Part shown: positions 35,657 through 48,122 of the stretch, piece by piece
Layout of the letters: each line of letters opens with the position of its first letter
How positions within the stretch are numbered: the stretch's first letter is position 1
Source of the DNA: Silene latifolia
Taxonomy: Eukaryota > Streptophyta > Magnoliopsida > Caryophyllales > Caryophyllaceae
Assembly (NCBI RefSeq): GCF_048544455.1
Contig: NC_133531.1
Location: forward strand, 62,720,099-62,784,098
Length of the DNA stretch: 64,000 nt
Direction: 5' to 3'
Made by a program: the position numbers and the translations under genes
The notes under the pieces: generated by a model
What the model was told of the DNA's origin: nothing
Databases searched by the model: none
The model's input: the letters and a program-made list of their open reading frames with translations, nothing else

Positions 35657-36938
35657 TGTTGGAATATGTGTCCTCCGACAATAATGCGATCACAACTGTT
35701 GATCATGATGATCACATGTTTAAGTCTCATTTTAAAGAATACAATTGGGAAGTAATATTTTACTGTCAACTGATCCACACATATCGGTAATGATTGGCTG
35801 ACTAGAGTTTGACATTACTGTCGTGCGACGGTGGTGATCAGTAGATCCCCTTAGGTCATACCTAAAGGGTAACACACTTAATTGATCATTTAATTGATCG
35901 TATGACGATACAGGTTAATTAAATTACTTAAAATTGACGGACGATTTTGGAAGTAATATTTACGTGTCTCATTGTAATTTGATCAAATGAGATACAGTCT
36001 AAGTAATCGAATTGTTTCATTACTTAGATGAAATTATTGTTTAAGGAAACAATTGCATTTGAATGAATAAATTATTATAAATACAAGATGTTGTGATTTA
36101 TAATTGGTAAAATATTTTGGTACAAGTAATTGTGAATTACTAAGTCGATTTTGTATATGACGTATTTTTATTAATGCGTTGATTTTTAATATGTTAAAAA
36201 TACATAACAATTTTATGTGACATGTGACATGTGACATATGACAAATTGACAAATTGACAAATATAAAATGGAGTCCATTTTATCCATGTAAACCGAAATT
36301 AAGGGGAGTATTAGGAACATATTATGTTAATTAAGTGAGTGGTAAGCATAATGATTTACCTAAGAACTAGCCATTCAAACCTAGTGGTCATTGTGAAGAA
36401 CACTTTGTTCATGCATTGGGCATCAAAACTCCCCCCCTTCCACCCGGTTATGTGATGAGAAAAACCATGGGTTTTTCTTATTACTTTACCTAATATACAC
36501 TACAAAATACTCTAGTGTATTATTCATTCACAATTCATCTAAAATTAAAGTTTTAGAAAGATAAAATATTCCTCCTCCTCCCTCTCTCTTAACCGAAACA
36601 TAGAGAGACCAAATAATATTTTTGGGTCAAATTTTATACAAAAATTAGTATTATTCTAGTAATAATAATATTAATTTTATTAAGTTGTTATCTTGGGTAT
36701 AAAACCTTGGGAGGGATTCTCTACTTGAATCCTAGTTCATCCATTAAAGGAAGCTCAAGAACAAGAGAGTAGGAGAACTCTCTTGTGCCCATATAAACCG
36801 AAAACACAATGTATGGTGAAGTTTTCTTTCTTATTTTACTTATTGTTTGCATGCATAAGATCACCTTTTAATTTTATGACTAAATTAAAATTATAACATA
36901 TTTGAATATGTTGAGTAAAGAGATCTAGATTTCTAACA
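35657..36938 (+). repeat. 3' LTR of the gag-only element
   Basis: 1282 bp, collinear with 27146-28427; ends TTTCTAACA followed by the GTTGG duplication. Confidence 0.95.
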
Positions 36939-36943
36939 GTTGG

Positions 36944-37879
36944 GGCATTCCCCAAACTACTATTACTAGACGATGCTAAGCTAGGAGAAACAAAGGAATT
37001 GGGAGTGACAACAGGAGGAGACTCTCTAATGACTTCCCTATATTAGACTCAATTTCTAACTCCGACTCTAACTCATATTCGAACTCGTCTTCTTTTAGTT
37101 CCCCGTTGAACATCTCTCCTTATCCAGTTGTGAGCTTGAAGATCCTTCCCTGATTGTTGGTCCATTTGATTGATTTTCTCCATCCATTTTGCTGATTAGC
37201 TGGGTTTGCATCTGTGATGAGTGCTGCGGGATTGAAATGGTTGTCTCAAAGTTTCATGGTAATAATCTCATCCTGGGCTGCCTTAACGAATCGGTCTTCT
37301 CCGAATAAAAGACTGGCGGCGTGTTCGTCGAGACAAGGTGTCTGATGATTTCTGACGGTAGGAACCGTTTCCTGGGGAATGAAATAACAATCGTGAAACA
37401 CTTCGATTCTAGCTAGCTTATTGCCTTTGAACATCCAAGGTTCGGGAAATCCGTGAAAAAATTCATGGCCTGCTTCCTTGACAAAGTATCCGTTTAGCGT
37501 AGGGTGATATGGCCGCATTTGTATTCCTCGATCTTTGCGTTCGTGGACTTGAGTAAGCATCTCGACAGCTTCGGACAAAGTAGGCTTGTATCCTAACCCT
37601 AATGGTATCTTCTGGGAATGGCCTTCTTTGAATGGTGGAAAGGTGTTGTCCCGGATGGGGTTTAGTGGCATTCCTGGGAAGTATTCCTGGGATTTGAGTA
37701 TGTGGTTGACCACCAAGTTGGAGTAGGAGTTGAAGAATAGAGGTGCCAATTCACTTTCCACGAGGTTGATGATTTGAAATCCTCCCAATTCGTGTACTCG
37801 ATCTGACATGACTTGATTATTGGACATCTTTTCGATGACGGCTTGGATGGGTGACGAAGTGATCATCACTATTCGACCA
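36944..37879 (-). pseudogene. pol: Tat pol linker between protease and RT
   Basis: Open to 37246 on the minus strand with KIPLGLGYKPTLSEAVEMLT, a stretch characteristic of the protease-RT spacer of Tat/Ogre elements, then a run of stops toward 36944. The gag-only copia is inserted at 36943/36939, and the reading resumes at 27140. Confidence 0.7.
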
Positions 37880-38433
37880 TCTAGAGGGACTTTTATCTTT
37901 TGATGAAGTGTGGATGTCACCGCTTTGGAAGCATGAATCCACGGTCTTCCTAGAAGTATGTTAAAGGATACCTCGATGTCTAGTATTTGGAAGTTGACCT
38001 TTCTTTCGATTGGTCAAGTGGCTATAGTAAGAGTGATGAGCCCTGTCATTTTGCGTCGCGTCCTATCGTATGCGCGAACACCTTGATTAGTTGAAGTCCA
38101 GTCTGACTCTTTCATGTCTAGCTTGTAAGCTGTCTTCAGGGGTATGACGTTGACCGTAGAACCATCATCCACTAGTGTCATGGGTACATTATTTTTGAGA
38201 TATGTGACCGTAATGTACAAAGCTAGATTATGAGGGATTTTGAATGGTGGTAAGTTTTCATCTGAGAAAGTAACTGGGATACTTAGCTTGATTGAGTCCT
38301 GGAGGATCAGGTTGACCATATCATCCAGAGTAGAATCATGCGCTACATTGAGTTTTGCCACTTCTTGTAGCAAAGCTTGGCGATTGGAAATGAGCTAGCA
38401 ACTAGTTTCACACTGATCGCGTGAGAAATATGG
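37880..38433 (-). pseudogene. pol: Tat gypsy protease
   Basis: Retropepsin-like: MTLVDDGSTVNVIPLKTAYKL (active Asp in DDGS) at about 38190, ending with SFNILLGRPWIHASKAV, the usual end of the Tat protease. One in-frame TGA at 38014-38016 separates two open parts; a TAG lies near 38400 before LISNRQALLQEV. No gag zinc knuckle or capsid is present upstream; within about 60 bp the sequence passes to the TCGAT site of the long-LTR element, and beyond that to LTR sequence. Confidence 0.82.
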
Positions 38434-38438
38434 TCGAT

Positions 38439-41400
38439 TGTGACACCCTCATTTATTGCGGAAAAGTAAACACGTAATTCAAGAATAAAACTGCATGGAT
38501 ATGTTTGTAATAGGTTCATTTGGGTAAAAACCTGTAATTTTTAAAACCTGAACCTGTTATAAAGATATCCAAATTGGAAGGTGTCAAACATATAAGGTCT
38601 AAATAGAAGTTTCATAACATAACCATCGCTAAAGTCGCGAATAGCAAATTATACAACCAAATGTAAAGTGGGAGACATATGTCCCTAAAATGTATGTGAC
38701 ATAAAAAGTGTTTAAGGGTCACAATAAAATAAAGCCAATCTAGGTCACAAGGTTACTTTGCTCGCTAGCTCGTCCATGTACCCCATATATGCATCACCTA
38801 CCTGTCATTCGCATTTTATACAAATACGAAAGCCACAGTCAGTGGGGAGTAACTCCGAGTTCTCCCAGCCACGAAATGTCATAATTAATATAACATGTAA
38901 CCATAAGAATATGAATACGAATCACACAATGCCTTAGCATATAGATGCTAGACAATCGTGCTTATCATGTGAACAACAATATAACAACACATAGTCCTAG
39001 CCTGTGAATACTAGACCGACTCATACTACACTATCATGTGAATCACATAACATCCAGGAATCCAAACTCTATCAACCATAGCCGGCTTGCATCTCACCTT
39101 CTATGATTCATAGAATCATCAAACAAGAAAGGACAATATATCAATGACAGGCATAAGTTCTTAGCACGGTCAATAGTCACTTTGTAACTCGAGTCTATAC
39201 CACGAGGTAGGGAAGGTAATCGAACCGGTATCCTGGCTCAGAGGTTCTATAAAAACATGGCCAAGACACAACACAACCCTAGTCCTAAATCTTGAGACCT
39301 AGACATGCGGATACACACCACCGCACCCAAGACCCACAATTTTATAAAACCATGTGAGTACCCTAAGGAGTCCACCAAAGGGTTGGCTAGTACTTAAGCT
39401 GACCACTTACTCTCAAAATAAGTAACGACGTCATTCCCCAACTTGGATAAAAACCCACCAAGTCAGGAACACAAAGGCTATTGAGCAGTGAACATACACT
39501 CGTCAAAGACTATAAAGACCTATCTATGATGAAGGCCGAAATACTCACCTAGGACCTAGTCCCAGCTAGTCCCAGCTTGAATACTTTAACCCACACCACA
39601 CAAGACAAGTAGGATACCCAATTAACCATAAAAGGGGCAAAGAGTCCAAACTTGTACACACAAAAGATCATACACACCCTAGTATATGAAAGGCTACGCA
39701 AGAGCATATTCAGCTGACAATCCAACAAAATCTCCAATATCAATAATAATCCAAATTCTAGCTAACCGTTAATCTCATAATTCATGAGAACAAGCTAAAA
39801 TGGCAAAGAGGCAACAAGACGCAAGCATAAGGCATCCAAAGCATCCAACAACCAACATGTGAAATGATAATTACAAATATCAAGGCATAACATAAAACCT
39901 CCAATAACAACCAATCTCACCTCAAAGACAAACCCTCGACCCGAGTCCCGCGACGGGTCATCGGTCAAATCGAGGCTGACTGGTTTAAACCTAGTTTGAC
40001 CAAACTCGTTCGGTCAATCTGGCCCAGCTCAGAGTCTTGGCCTACTTTGGCCCAAATCACAAAATTTATCACAAAATTATTCTCATGCTATTCCCAATTT
40101 CTAGCAAAGAGACAAGTAATAACTTGAGAAAGCTTCTAAAACCCAAAATTACTCTTCATCTTCAACCACATATGAGGCACCTAAAATAATTATGTGAAAG
40201 GACGATATTAACGAATTATCGTTATATAAAATAAGAGACGGTTATTTAATTATATTTTAAATAAACCAAACTAGCGTCAAAACAAATTATAGACACGGCC
40301 CACAAGTTATTATGACAACCTCAAACTCGGCCTAACCACCAACTACACATGGACTCAAACTCGTGACTTAGCTAGGCCCCTTTGCCCAGGCCACGGCCGG
40401 CCAGCCTTTGCTAAGCTACGAGCCCCAGGCCACTTTGCCGGGCCATCGAGACTCGCTTAAAAGCAAGCCACAAAGAGTCCGACACGACCACCACCCGACT
40501 ACCCATAGCCACCCTTCACCCTACTTCATAACTTGACCCAAAAATCAGTCAAAAAGAACCCAAAAGATGCTTAAGTTCGACCCCAACTCCAGTCCTCAAA
40601 TGCAAAGTGAAAACCCACGATGACAGCTCTCGTCCCGCCCAAAACAGTACCAATCGTCCCCTTAAGACTCCATTCTCGCGCCTAAAAACAGTCCTAGCTG
40701 AGCCAACTAAGTCAGCATTTAAAACGGTTTTAGAGCGGAAATCCACAAGTATAAAGCAACTCAAAAACAGTCCCTAAAGACTACAAAAATCGCCCCAACA
40801 CAGAGTCCAAATCAGTCCAAAACAAACCCTACATGTCAGTATACACCGTCACAACTATAAAACACACCAATTATCACCCAAAACAATCCATACATGTCAG
40901 CATACACCGTCTTAAATATACCATTTACTAGCTAGCATCCCAAATGATCCCTAAAGGTCAGTATACACCGTCTCAATCATCTCCACATATCAGTATACAC
41001 CGTCTCAACTATACAACTGACTAATTAACATCCATAAGGATCCCTATATATAATTATACACCGTCTCAATTATAAAACAGACTAACCAGCATTCGAAATA
41101 AACATATTTTACAAGTAATATCGAGTAACCTATAATTGTTACCTTTTTCATCTTCTACCAGACCGTCTATTTTAGTACATACAACCGTCTTATAATAAAT
41201 AAAGCTGAAAATATAAATGGGTTTGTAAAAATACATGACGAAAATGAATTTTACTTACAACGGATTGACGGAAACGATAAGAGGACCACTGTGGAATGAA
41301 AACTGTTGGAAACGGATGACAAACGGAGCACCAGGACGGATTATAGACAAAAATTGAAGAAGTAACAGACAGAAGGAAAAAGAAGGGCGAAGAAGAGGAA

Positions 41401-42007
41401 AAGAAGAAAGAGACGTGGGAAATCAAAAATGAGGCAAAGACACATGACTGCTATTTATTATACGTACGTTTCTTCGTCGTTAAGAAACTTCGATAGTTAT
41501 TACAACCGTTTCGAGTTAAATTTAACCGGTTTAAGAAAGAGTCTCATAAATGAAATGGAATCAATAATAAATAAGTTTAAAGAATGAAAAATAAAATAAA
41601 CTCAGATAGTTAACGGAAATAATAAGAAATCGGCTTGAAACGGAATTATTAGCGATTTTTACGAAACTAACGGATATTAATAAAAATTGCTAATTTAGTG
41701 AAATAAGCTCAAAATAGCTAATTGGACGGTTTTGTTCCCAAAATCCATCTCGGGTTCACTTAAAACAACTTTCATAAGGACTCGTAAAGAAACGGAAATT
41801 ATTAAATAAATAAACTCGAACTAACTTCAATAAACTCGAACTAACTTTAAATAAACTTATTAATGATTATTAAAATTAACGTATCGAATTATGATGAAAT
41901 TAATTAATTAGCTAAGCATTAATATATAAATCGTTAAATGATGTAATTAAATTCAAAATAGCAATTAAAAGAATTTTATCCAACTTAATAAAATACGGGG
42001 TGTTACA
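38439..42007 (-). repeat. 3' LTR of the long-LTR element
   Basis: 3569 bp. Collinear with 44433-48117 apart from scattered substitutions, small indels and a missing 126 bp. Short ORFs shared by both LTRs (for example 39549-39743 and 40549-40764) show no known domain and are probably chance. Confidence 0.93.
40836..41065 (-). repeat. Five periodic motifs TCAGTATACACCGTC in the LTR
   Basis: Units start at 40836, 40897, 40958, 40990 and 41051: spacings 61, 61, 32 and 61 bp. The last unit is degenerate (TAATTATACACCGTC). Some units are followed by CTAGCATCC or TAACATCC and a GATCCCTA word, suggesting a decayed 61-bp tandem repeat. Confidence 0.8.
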
Positions 42008-44432
42008 ATCACCCCATCTTTTAAAAAGTTTCGTCCTCGAAACTTGAAAGTATAAATGAAAAGCTATAAAAATAAAACTGGAATTGGAATCGGTAACCAA
42101 AACATTTTAAAGGTTATTTATCGTAAGAATCAAAATTCTTTCAAAAGTTTCAAATAAAATTTTCGACAGAACCAGATTCTCATCAAGGGAACGAAAGTGT
42201 TCTCGTTACGTATTCAAGAACATCACATTCCAAATCAAAGATAAGGTCAAAAGGCAAATCATTTGTATAAATAAAAAATCAAAATACCTTCAAGAACATT
42301 AATGAAGAGTTTTCAAAAACATAAGTCTCATTCATGGAACGGAATTGCTCTTGTCGTGCACACAAGAACGCTAACTTTCCAAGTCAGAGACAAATTTAAA
42401 ACAAAAACTATTCGCCGACAAGCGTAGAACAAGTTATCAAACGCCTCCAATAACTAGTTCTAACATCCGATCAACGTTAAAATCAAAATAAGAGAAAGGT
42501 AATCTACTCAAATTTTCTTTTGCGAAAGACAAAATAGAAATGAAGGTTTCACCTTTAAACTAAAAGGGGAGTTAAATTCCTGAAATATAATATTAAACTT
42601 TGACAAAGGCATCATGATTAGATCAAAGTGAATAGAAAATGGATAAAATTTACAAAAATCTCATGTTTAGCAACTCAAAACCATGATAAAGAAGTCTATA
42701 CTCAAAGAACAATTAGAGAATTAAATCGAATTTTCATTTTCCAAATCTTTACAAGTAGGGAAAATTTTGTAATAGTAACATAAATTTTTTTTTTTTTTAA
42801 CAATGAACCAAAAATGATAGCTTGAAGTATTTAGAAATTGTGCGAAATAAAAAGTAAGTTAGACATCATAGATACAAGTATGCTAAGAGGGTTCAAGCTT
42901 AACCAACAAAAGAGGTATGATGAACTTCCTAGGGATAAGAATTGAAGTCAAATTTACAAGGATGTCAGGTTCACAAGATACGAGTGTCCAACTTAAAGGA
43001 GGAGCAAGATGAAGCGAGGAAATGAGGTATGAACGGTAACGCTTATGATCAAGGAGAAAGGACAAATAGACAACAAGGAAACGCCAGATACTCAAATCTC
43101 AAACAACAATGTCATCACTCCACTAAGGAAACAAAGGGTAATAACCAGGTCCGGAAATGATAGGAAATTTAAAAAGGGATATATGAATATGTCAAGATGT
43201 GATACTAAAAGAGTCGAATCATAAAGATAACTAGTTACCAACCAGTAAGAGATATTAGAATTAGGAAGGTATTCAAGACAAGGAAATAACGAGTAAACTT
43301 TTATACTTAAGAATCAAATCCAACCAATGTATGAACGAAAGGGAGGAAAACGATTATTGGTACGAAAGAGGATTTTTAAGGCTTAATCCATACGCTTCCT
43401 AAAACTTAAAGTTCTCTCTAACAAGGTCACGCCTATTAGGGTATTGTACCTTCATGACAAAACGACCAAATCCCAAACATAAACAACAAAGCCAAGTTCT
43501 ATAACTTTAATTACATAGGCAACTCATTCCTAACACAAAGAATCCACCAATCGATTATACTCATTTTGTCAAGGAACTAGGTATAAGAATCACAAAGTAT
43601 GTCTTATCACATCACCTAAGTCTTTCTAACATCACATCCTCTCAAAACCAGGGTTAAGGGTCAGACACAAACAATCTCCTCAAAAGTCGAATTTTCCAAC
43701 CAAGGTCAACATTCCTCACAAGAAAGAGTACTATCTAATGGCGTTAAGGGAGGATAAGCAAAGAACAAAGGACAAGTTAGGAGTACAAGCGTAGCTTTTA
43801 AAGTAAAACAGAAGGGAGTTTAGAAGGAGGATAAGCACCAAGAGATTAAGAATAAGGCGAGATACAAAAAGAACGAGAAACATCTTCAAGGAAGTAGAAG
43901 CATTCTTCAAAGGTTGAACAAATCTTCAATCCTCAACAATAGGCACTAAATCTTGATCTTCTTAAAATATAAGTGTCCTTTCAATGGAATGGAGATCCTC
44001 TTGGCGATCACTCAAGAACATCAATATTCCAATTCAAAGACATAAAAATACATTTTTACACCAACAAATGATAAAACTAATTATCAGACGTCTCCAATAA
44101 CAAGTTTTAACACTAATTAATTGACGTTAAAACCAGTGAAAAACATTAAAATATTTTCAAAACCTTTAGTTCAATTTTTTTTTTTATAATAAGGGTAATA
44201 ACTCCATTAGCTATAGATAAGCTCACGGTCATTGATCCAAGAACGCAACAATTATTAAATGACAATCAACAAACAGGTTAGTACCTAACAAAGAGCAAAC
44301 ACAAAGAGACTACAACATAAGGTCCTAAGTCTACCCATCTTACCCATCTCTCAAGTTTATTATTTCAAGGTGAAGTTATTTATATTGGGGTGCACAAACG
44401 TGCGTCGGGAGCAAATATGCTCTGATACCAAC
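42008..44432 (-). other. Internal region of the long-LTR element
   Basis: 2425 bp, A-rich on the plus strand, no recognisable gene. Related short segments recur: AACGGAATTGCTCTTG...CAAGAACGCTAACTTTCCAA-like sequence at about 42177-42250, 42335-42395 and 43985-44040, and CCTCCAATAACTAGTTCTAAC at 42445 against a similar stretch at 44090. This looks like a diverged internal duplication. Confidence 0.75.
44419..44430 (-). other. Primer binding site, tRNA-iMet type
   Basis: The minus strand reads TGGTATCAGAGC, two bases from the end of the right-hand LTR. Sets the element orientation as minus. Confidence 0.9.
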
Positions 44433-47400
44433 TGCGACACCCTCATTTATTGCGGAAAAGTAAACACGTAATTCAAGAATAAAACTGCATGGATATGTTT
44501 GTAATAGGTTCATTTGGGTAAAAACCTGTAATTTTTAAAACCTTAACCTGTTATAAAGATATCCAAATTGGAAGGTGTCAAACATACAAGGTCTAAATAG
44601 AAGTTTCATAACATAACCATCGCTAAAGTCGCGAATAGCAAATTATACAACCAAATGTAAAGAGGGAGACATATGTCCCTAAAATGTATGTGACATAAAA
44701 AGTGTTTAAGGGTCACAATAAAATAAAGCCAATCTAGGTCACAAGGTTACTTTGCTCGCTAGCTCGTCCATGTACCCCATATATGCATCACCTACCTGTC
44801 ATTCGCATTTTATACAAATACGAAAGCCACAGTCAGTGGGGAGTAACTCCGAGTTCTCCCAGCCACGAAATGTCATAATTAATATAACATGTAACCATAA
44901 GAATATGAATACGAATCACACAATGCCTTAGCATATAGATGCTAGACAATCGTGCTTATCATGTGAACAACAATATAACAACACATAGTCCTAGCCTGTG
45001 AATACTAGACCGACTCATACTACACTATCATGTGAATCACATAACATCCAGGAATCCAAACTCTATCAACCATAGCCGGCTTGCATCTCATCTTCTATGA
45101 TTCATAGAATCATCAAACAAGAAAGGACAATATATCAAAGACAGGCATAAGTTCTTAGCACGGTCAATAGTCACTTTGTAACTCGAGTCTATACCACGAG
45201 GTAGGGAAGGTAATCGAACCGGTATCCTGGCTCAGAGGTTCTATAAAAACATGGCCAAGACACAACACAACCCTAGTCCTAAATCTGCGCAGACCTAGAC
45301 ATGCGGATACACACCACCGCACCCAAGACCCACAATTTTATAAAACCATGTGAGTACCCTAAGGAGTCCACCAAAGGGTTGACTAGTACTTAAGCTGGCC
45401 ACTTACTCTCAAATTAAGTAACGAGGTCATGCCCCAACTTGGATATAAACCCACCAAGTCAGGAACACAAAGGCTATTGTGCAGTGAACATACACTCGTC
45501 AAAGACTATAAAGACCTATCTATGATGAAGGCCGAAATACTCACCTAGGACCTAGTCCCAGCTAGTCCCAGCTTGAATACTTTAGCCCACACCACACAAG
45601 ACAAGTAGGATACCCAATTAACCATAAAAGGGGAAAAGAGTCCAAACTTGTACACACAAAAGATCATACACACCCTAGTATATGAAAGGCTACGCAAGAG
45701 CATATTCAGCTGACAATCCAACAAAATCTCCAATATCAATAATAATCCAAATTCTAGCTAACCGTTAATCTCATAATTCATGAGAACAAGCTAAAATGGC
45801 AAAGAGGCAACAAGACTCAAGCATAAGGCATCCAAAGCATCCAACAACCAACATGTGAAATGATAATTACAAATATCAAGGCATAACATAAAACCTCCAA
45901 TAACAACCAATCTCACCTCAAAGACAAACCCTCGACCCGAGTCCCGCGATGGGTCATCGGTCAAATCGAGGCTGACTGGTTTAAACCTAGTTTGACCAAA
46001 CTCGTTCGGTCAATCCGCCCACTCGAGTCTTGGCCTACTTTGGCCCAAATCACAAAATTTATCACAAAATTATTCTCATGCTATTTCCAATTTCTATCAT
46101 GTGAAAAAAAACGAAAGTAACACATTATCAATCACCTAAACACTTAACAAACAACAAGCACAATATTTACTACTAATGTGACATTAATTCGTCGAGTAAC
46201 TCGGAATAGTTACCTTACGCTAGCAAAGAGACAAGTAATAACTTGAGAAAGCTTCTAAAACCCAAAATTACTCTTCATCTTCAACCACATATGAGGCACC
46301 TAAAATAATTATGTGAAAGGACGATATTAACGAATTATCGTTATATAAAATAAGAGACGGTTATTTAATTATATTTTAAATAAACCAAACTAGCGTGAAA
46401 ACAAATTATAGACACGGCCCACAAGTTATTATGACAACCTCAAACTCGGCCTAACCACCAACTACACATGGACTCAAACTCGTGAGTTAGCTAGGCCACT
46501 GCCTAGGCCACGGCCAGGCCACTGCTAAGCTACAGCCAGGCCACTTCCAGGCCATCAGACTCGCCTAAAAGCAAGCCACAAAGAGTCCGACACGACCACC
46601 ACCCGACTACCCATAGCCACCCTTCACCCTACTTCATAACCTGACCCAAAAATCAGTCCAAAACAGAACCCAAAAGATGCCTAAGTTCGACCCCAACTCC
46701 AGTCCTCAAATGCAAAGTGAAAACCCACGATGACAGCTCTCTTCCCTGCCCAAAACAGAGTACCAATCGTCCATTTAAGACTCCATTCTCGCGCCTAAAA
46801 ACAGTCCTAGCTGAGCCAACTAAGTCAGCATTTAAAACGGTTTTAGAGCGGAAATCCACAAGTATAAAGCAACTCAAAAACAGTCCCTAAAGACTACAAA
46901 AATCGCCCGAACACAGAGTCCAAATCAGTCCAAAACAAACCCTACATGTCAGTATACACCGTCTCAACTATAAAACACACCAATTATCACCCAAAACAAT
47001 CCATACATGTCAGCATACACCGTCTTAAATATACCACTTACTAGCTAGCATCCCAAATGATCCCTAGAGGTCAGTATACACCGTCTCAATCATCTCCACA
47101 TATCAGTATACACCGTCTCAACTATACAACTGACTAATTAACATCCATAAAGATCCCTATATATAATTATACACCATCTCAATTATAAAACAGACTAACC
47201 AGCATTCGAAATAAACATATTTTACAAGTAATATCGAGTAACCTATAATTGTTACCTTTTTAATCTTCTACCAGACCGTCTATTTTAGTACATACAACCA
47301 TCTTATAATAAATAAAGCTGAAAATATAAATGGGTTTGTAAAAATACATGACGAAAATGAATTTTACTTACAACGGATTGACGGAAACGATAAGAGGACC

Positions 47401-48117
47401 CTTTGTGGAATGGTTGAAAACGGATGACAAACGGAGCACCAGGACGGATTATAGACAAAAATTGAAGAAGTAACAGACAGAAGGAAAAAGAAGGGCGAAG
47501 AAGAGGAAAAGAAGAAAGAGACGTGGGAGATCAAAAATGAGGCAGCAGCCTGCCAGCCTGCTATTTATTATACGTACGTTTCTTCGTCGTTAAGAAACTT
47601 CGATAGTTATTACAACCGTTTCGAGTTAAATTTAACCGGTTTAAGAAAGAGTCTCATAAATGAACTGGAATCAATAATAAATAAGTTTAAAGAATGAAAA
47701 ATAAAATAAACTCAGATAGTTAACGGAAATAATAAGAAATCGGCTTGAAACGGAATTATTAGCGATTTTTACGAAACTAACGGATATTAATAAAAATTGC
47801 TAATTTAGTGAAATAAGCTCAAAATAGCTAATTGGACGGTTTTGTTCCCAAAATCCATCTCGGGTTCACTTAAAACAACTTTCATAAGGACTCGTAAAGA
47901 AACGGAAATTATTAAATAAATAAACTCGAACTAACTTCAATAAACTCGAACTAACTTTAAATAAACTTATTAACGATTATTAAAATTAACGTATCGAATT
48001 ATGATGAAATTAATTAATTAGCTAAGCATATATATATAAATCGTTAAATGATGTAATTAAATTCAAAATAGCAATTAAAAGAATTTTATCCAACTTAATA
48101 AAATACGGGGTGTTACA
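44433..48117 (-). repeat. 5' LTR of the long-LTR element
   Basis: 3685 bp. Contains 126 bp (46097-46222) absent from the other LTR, bounded by CTA on both sides. The five periodic motifs recur at about 46949-47180. Confidence 0.93.
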
Positions 48118-48122
48118 TCGAT

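Larger units (their letters stand above)
27146..36938 (+). mobile_element. Gag-only copia element (TR-GAG/LARD-like)
   Basis: Perfect GTTGG duplications (27141-27145, 36939-36943), two 1282-bp LTRs, a variant iMet-type primer site, a long leader, one open gag and 3.1 kb without pol, ending with a purine tract (AAGTGGGAGAT). Total 9793 bp, 8768 bp without the LINE insert and its duplication. The LTRs have no length difference and I count about 18 substitutions by eye (1.4%), so insertion was recent in relative terms. Elements with LTRs and gag alone are known in plants as TR-GAG. Movement would need protease, RT and integrase from relatives. Confidence 0.9.
38439..48117 (-). mobile_element. 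Coding-free element with 3.6-kb LTRs (LARD-like)
   Basis: TCGAT duplications at 38434-38438 and 48118-48122. On the minus strand: LTR TGTAACACCCCGTATTTT... to ...GTGTCGCA (48117-44433), iMet-type primer site (44430-44419), 2.4 kb of internal sequence, a polypurine stretch (AAAAGATGGGGTGAT at 42022-42008) and the second LTR (42007-38439). Before it, the minus strand reads CAAGTTTCGAGGACGAAAC, the 3' end signature often seen in Tekay/Del-type chromoviruses. No gag or pol motif. Total 9679 bp. Movement would need proteins from an autonomous relative not seen here. Confidence 0.9.

Noticed and set aside
39549..39743. Short ORF conserved in both long LTRs (also 45545-45739)
   Set aside because: Conservation follows from LTR duplication; no coding signature and no known domain.
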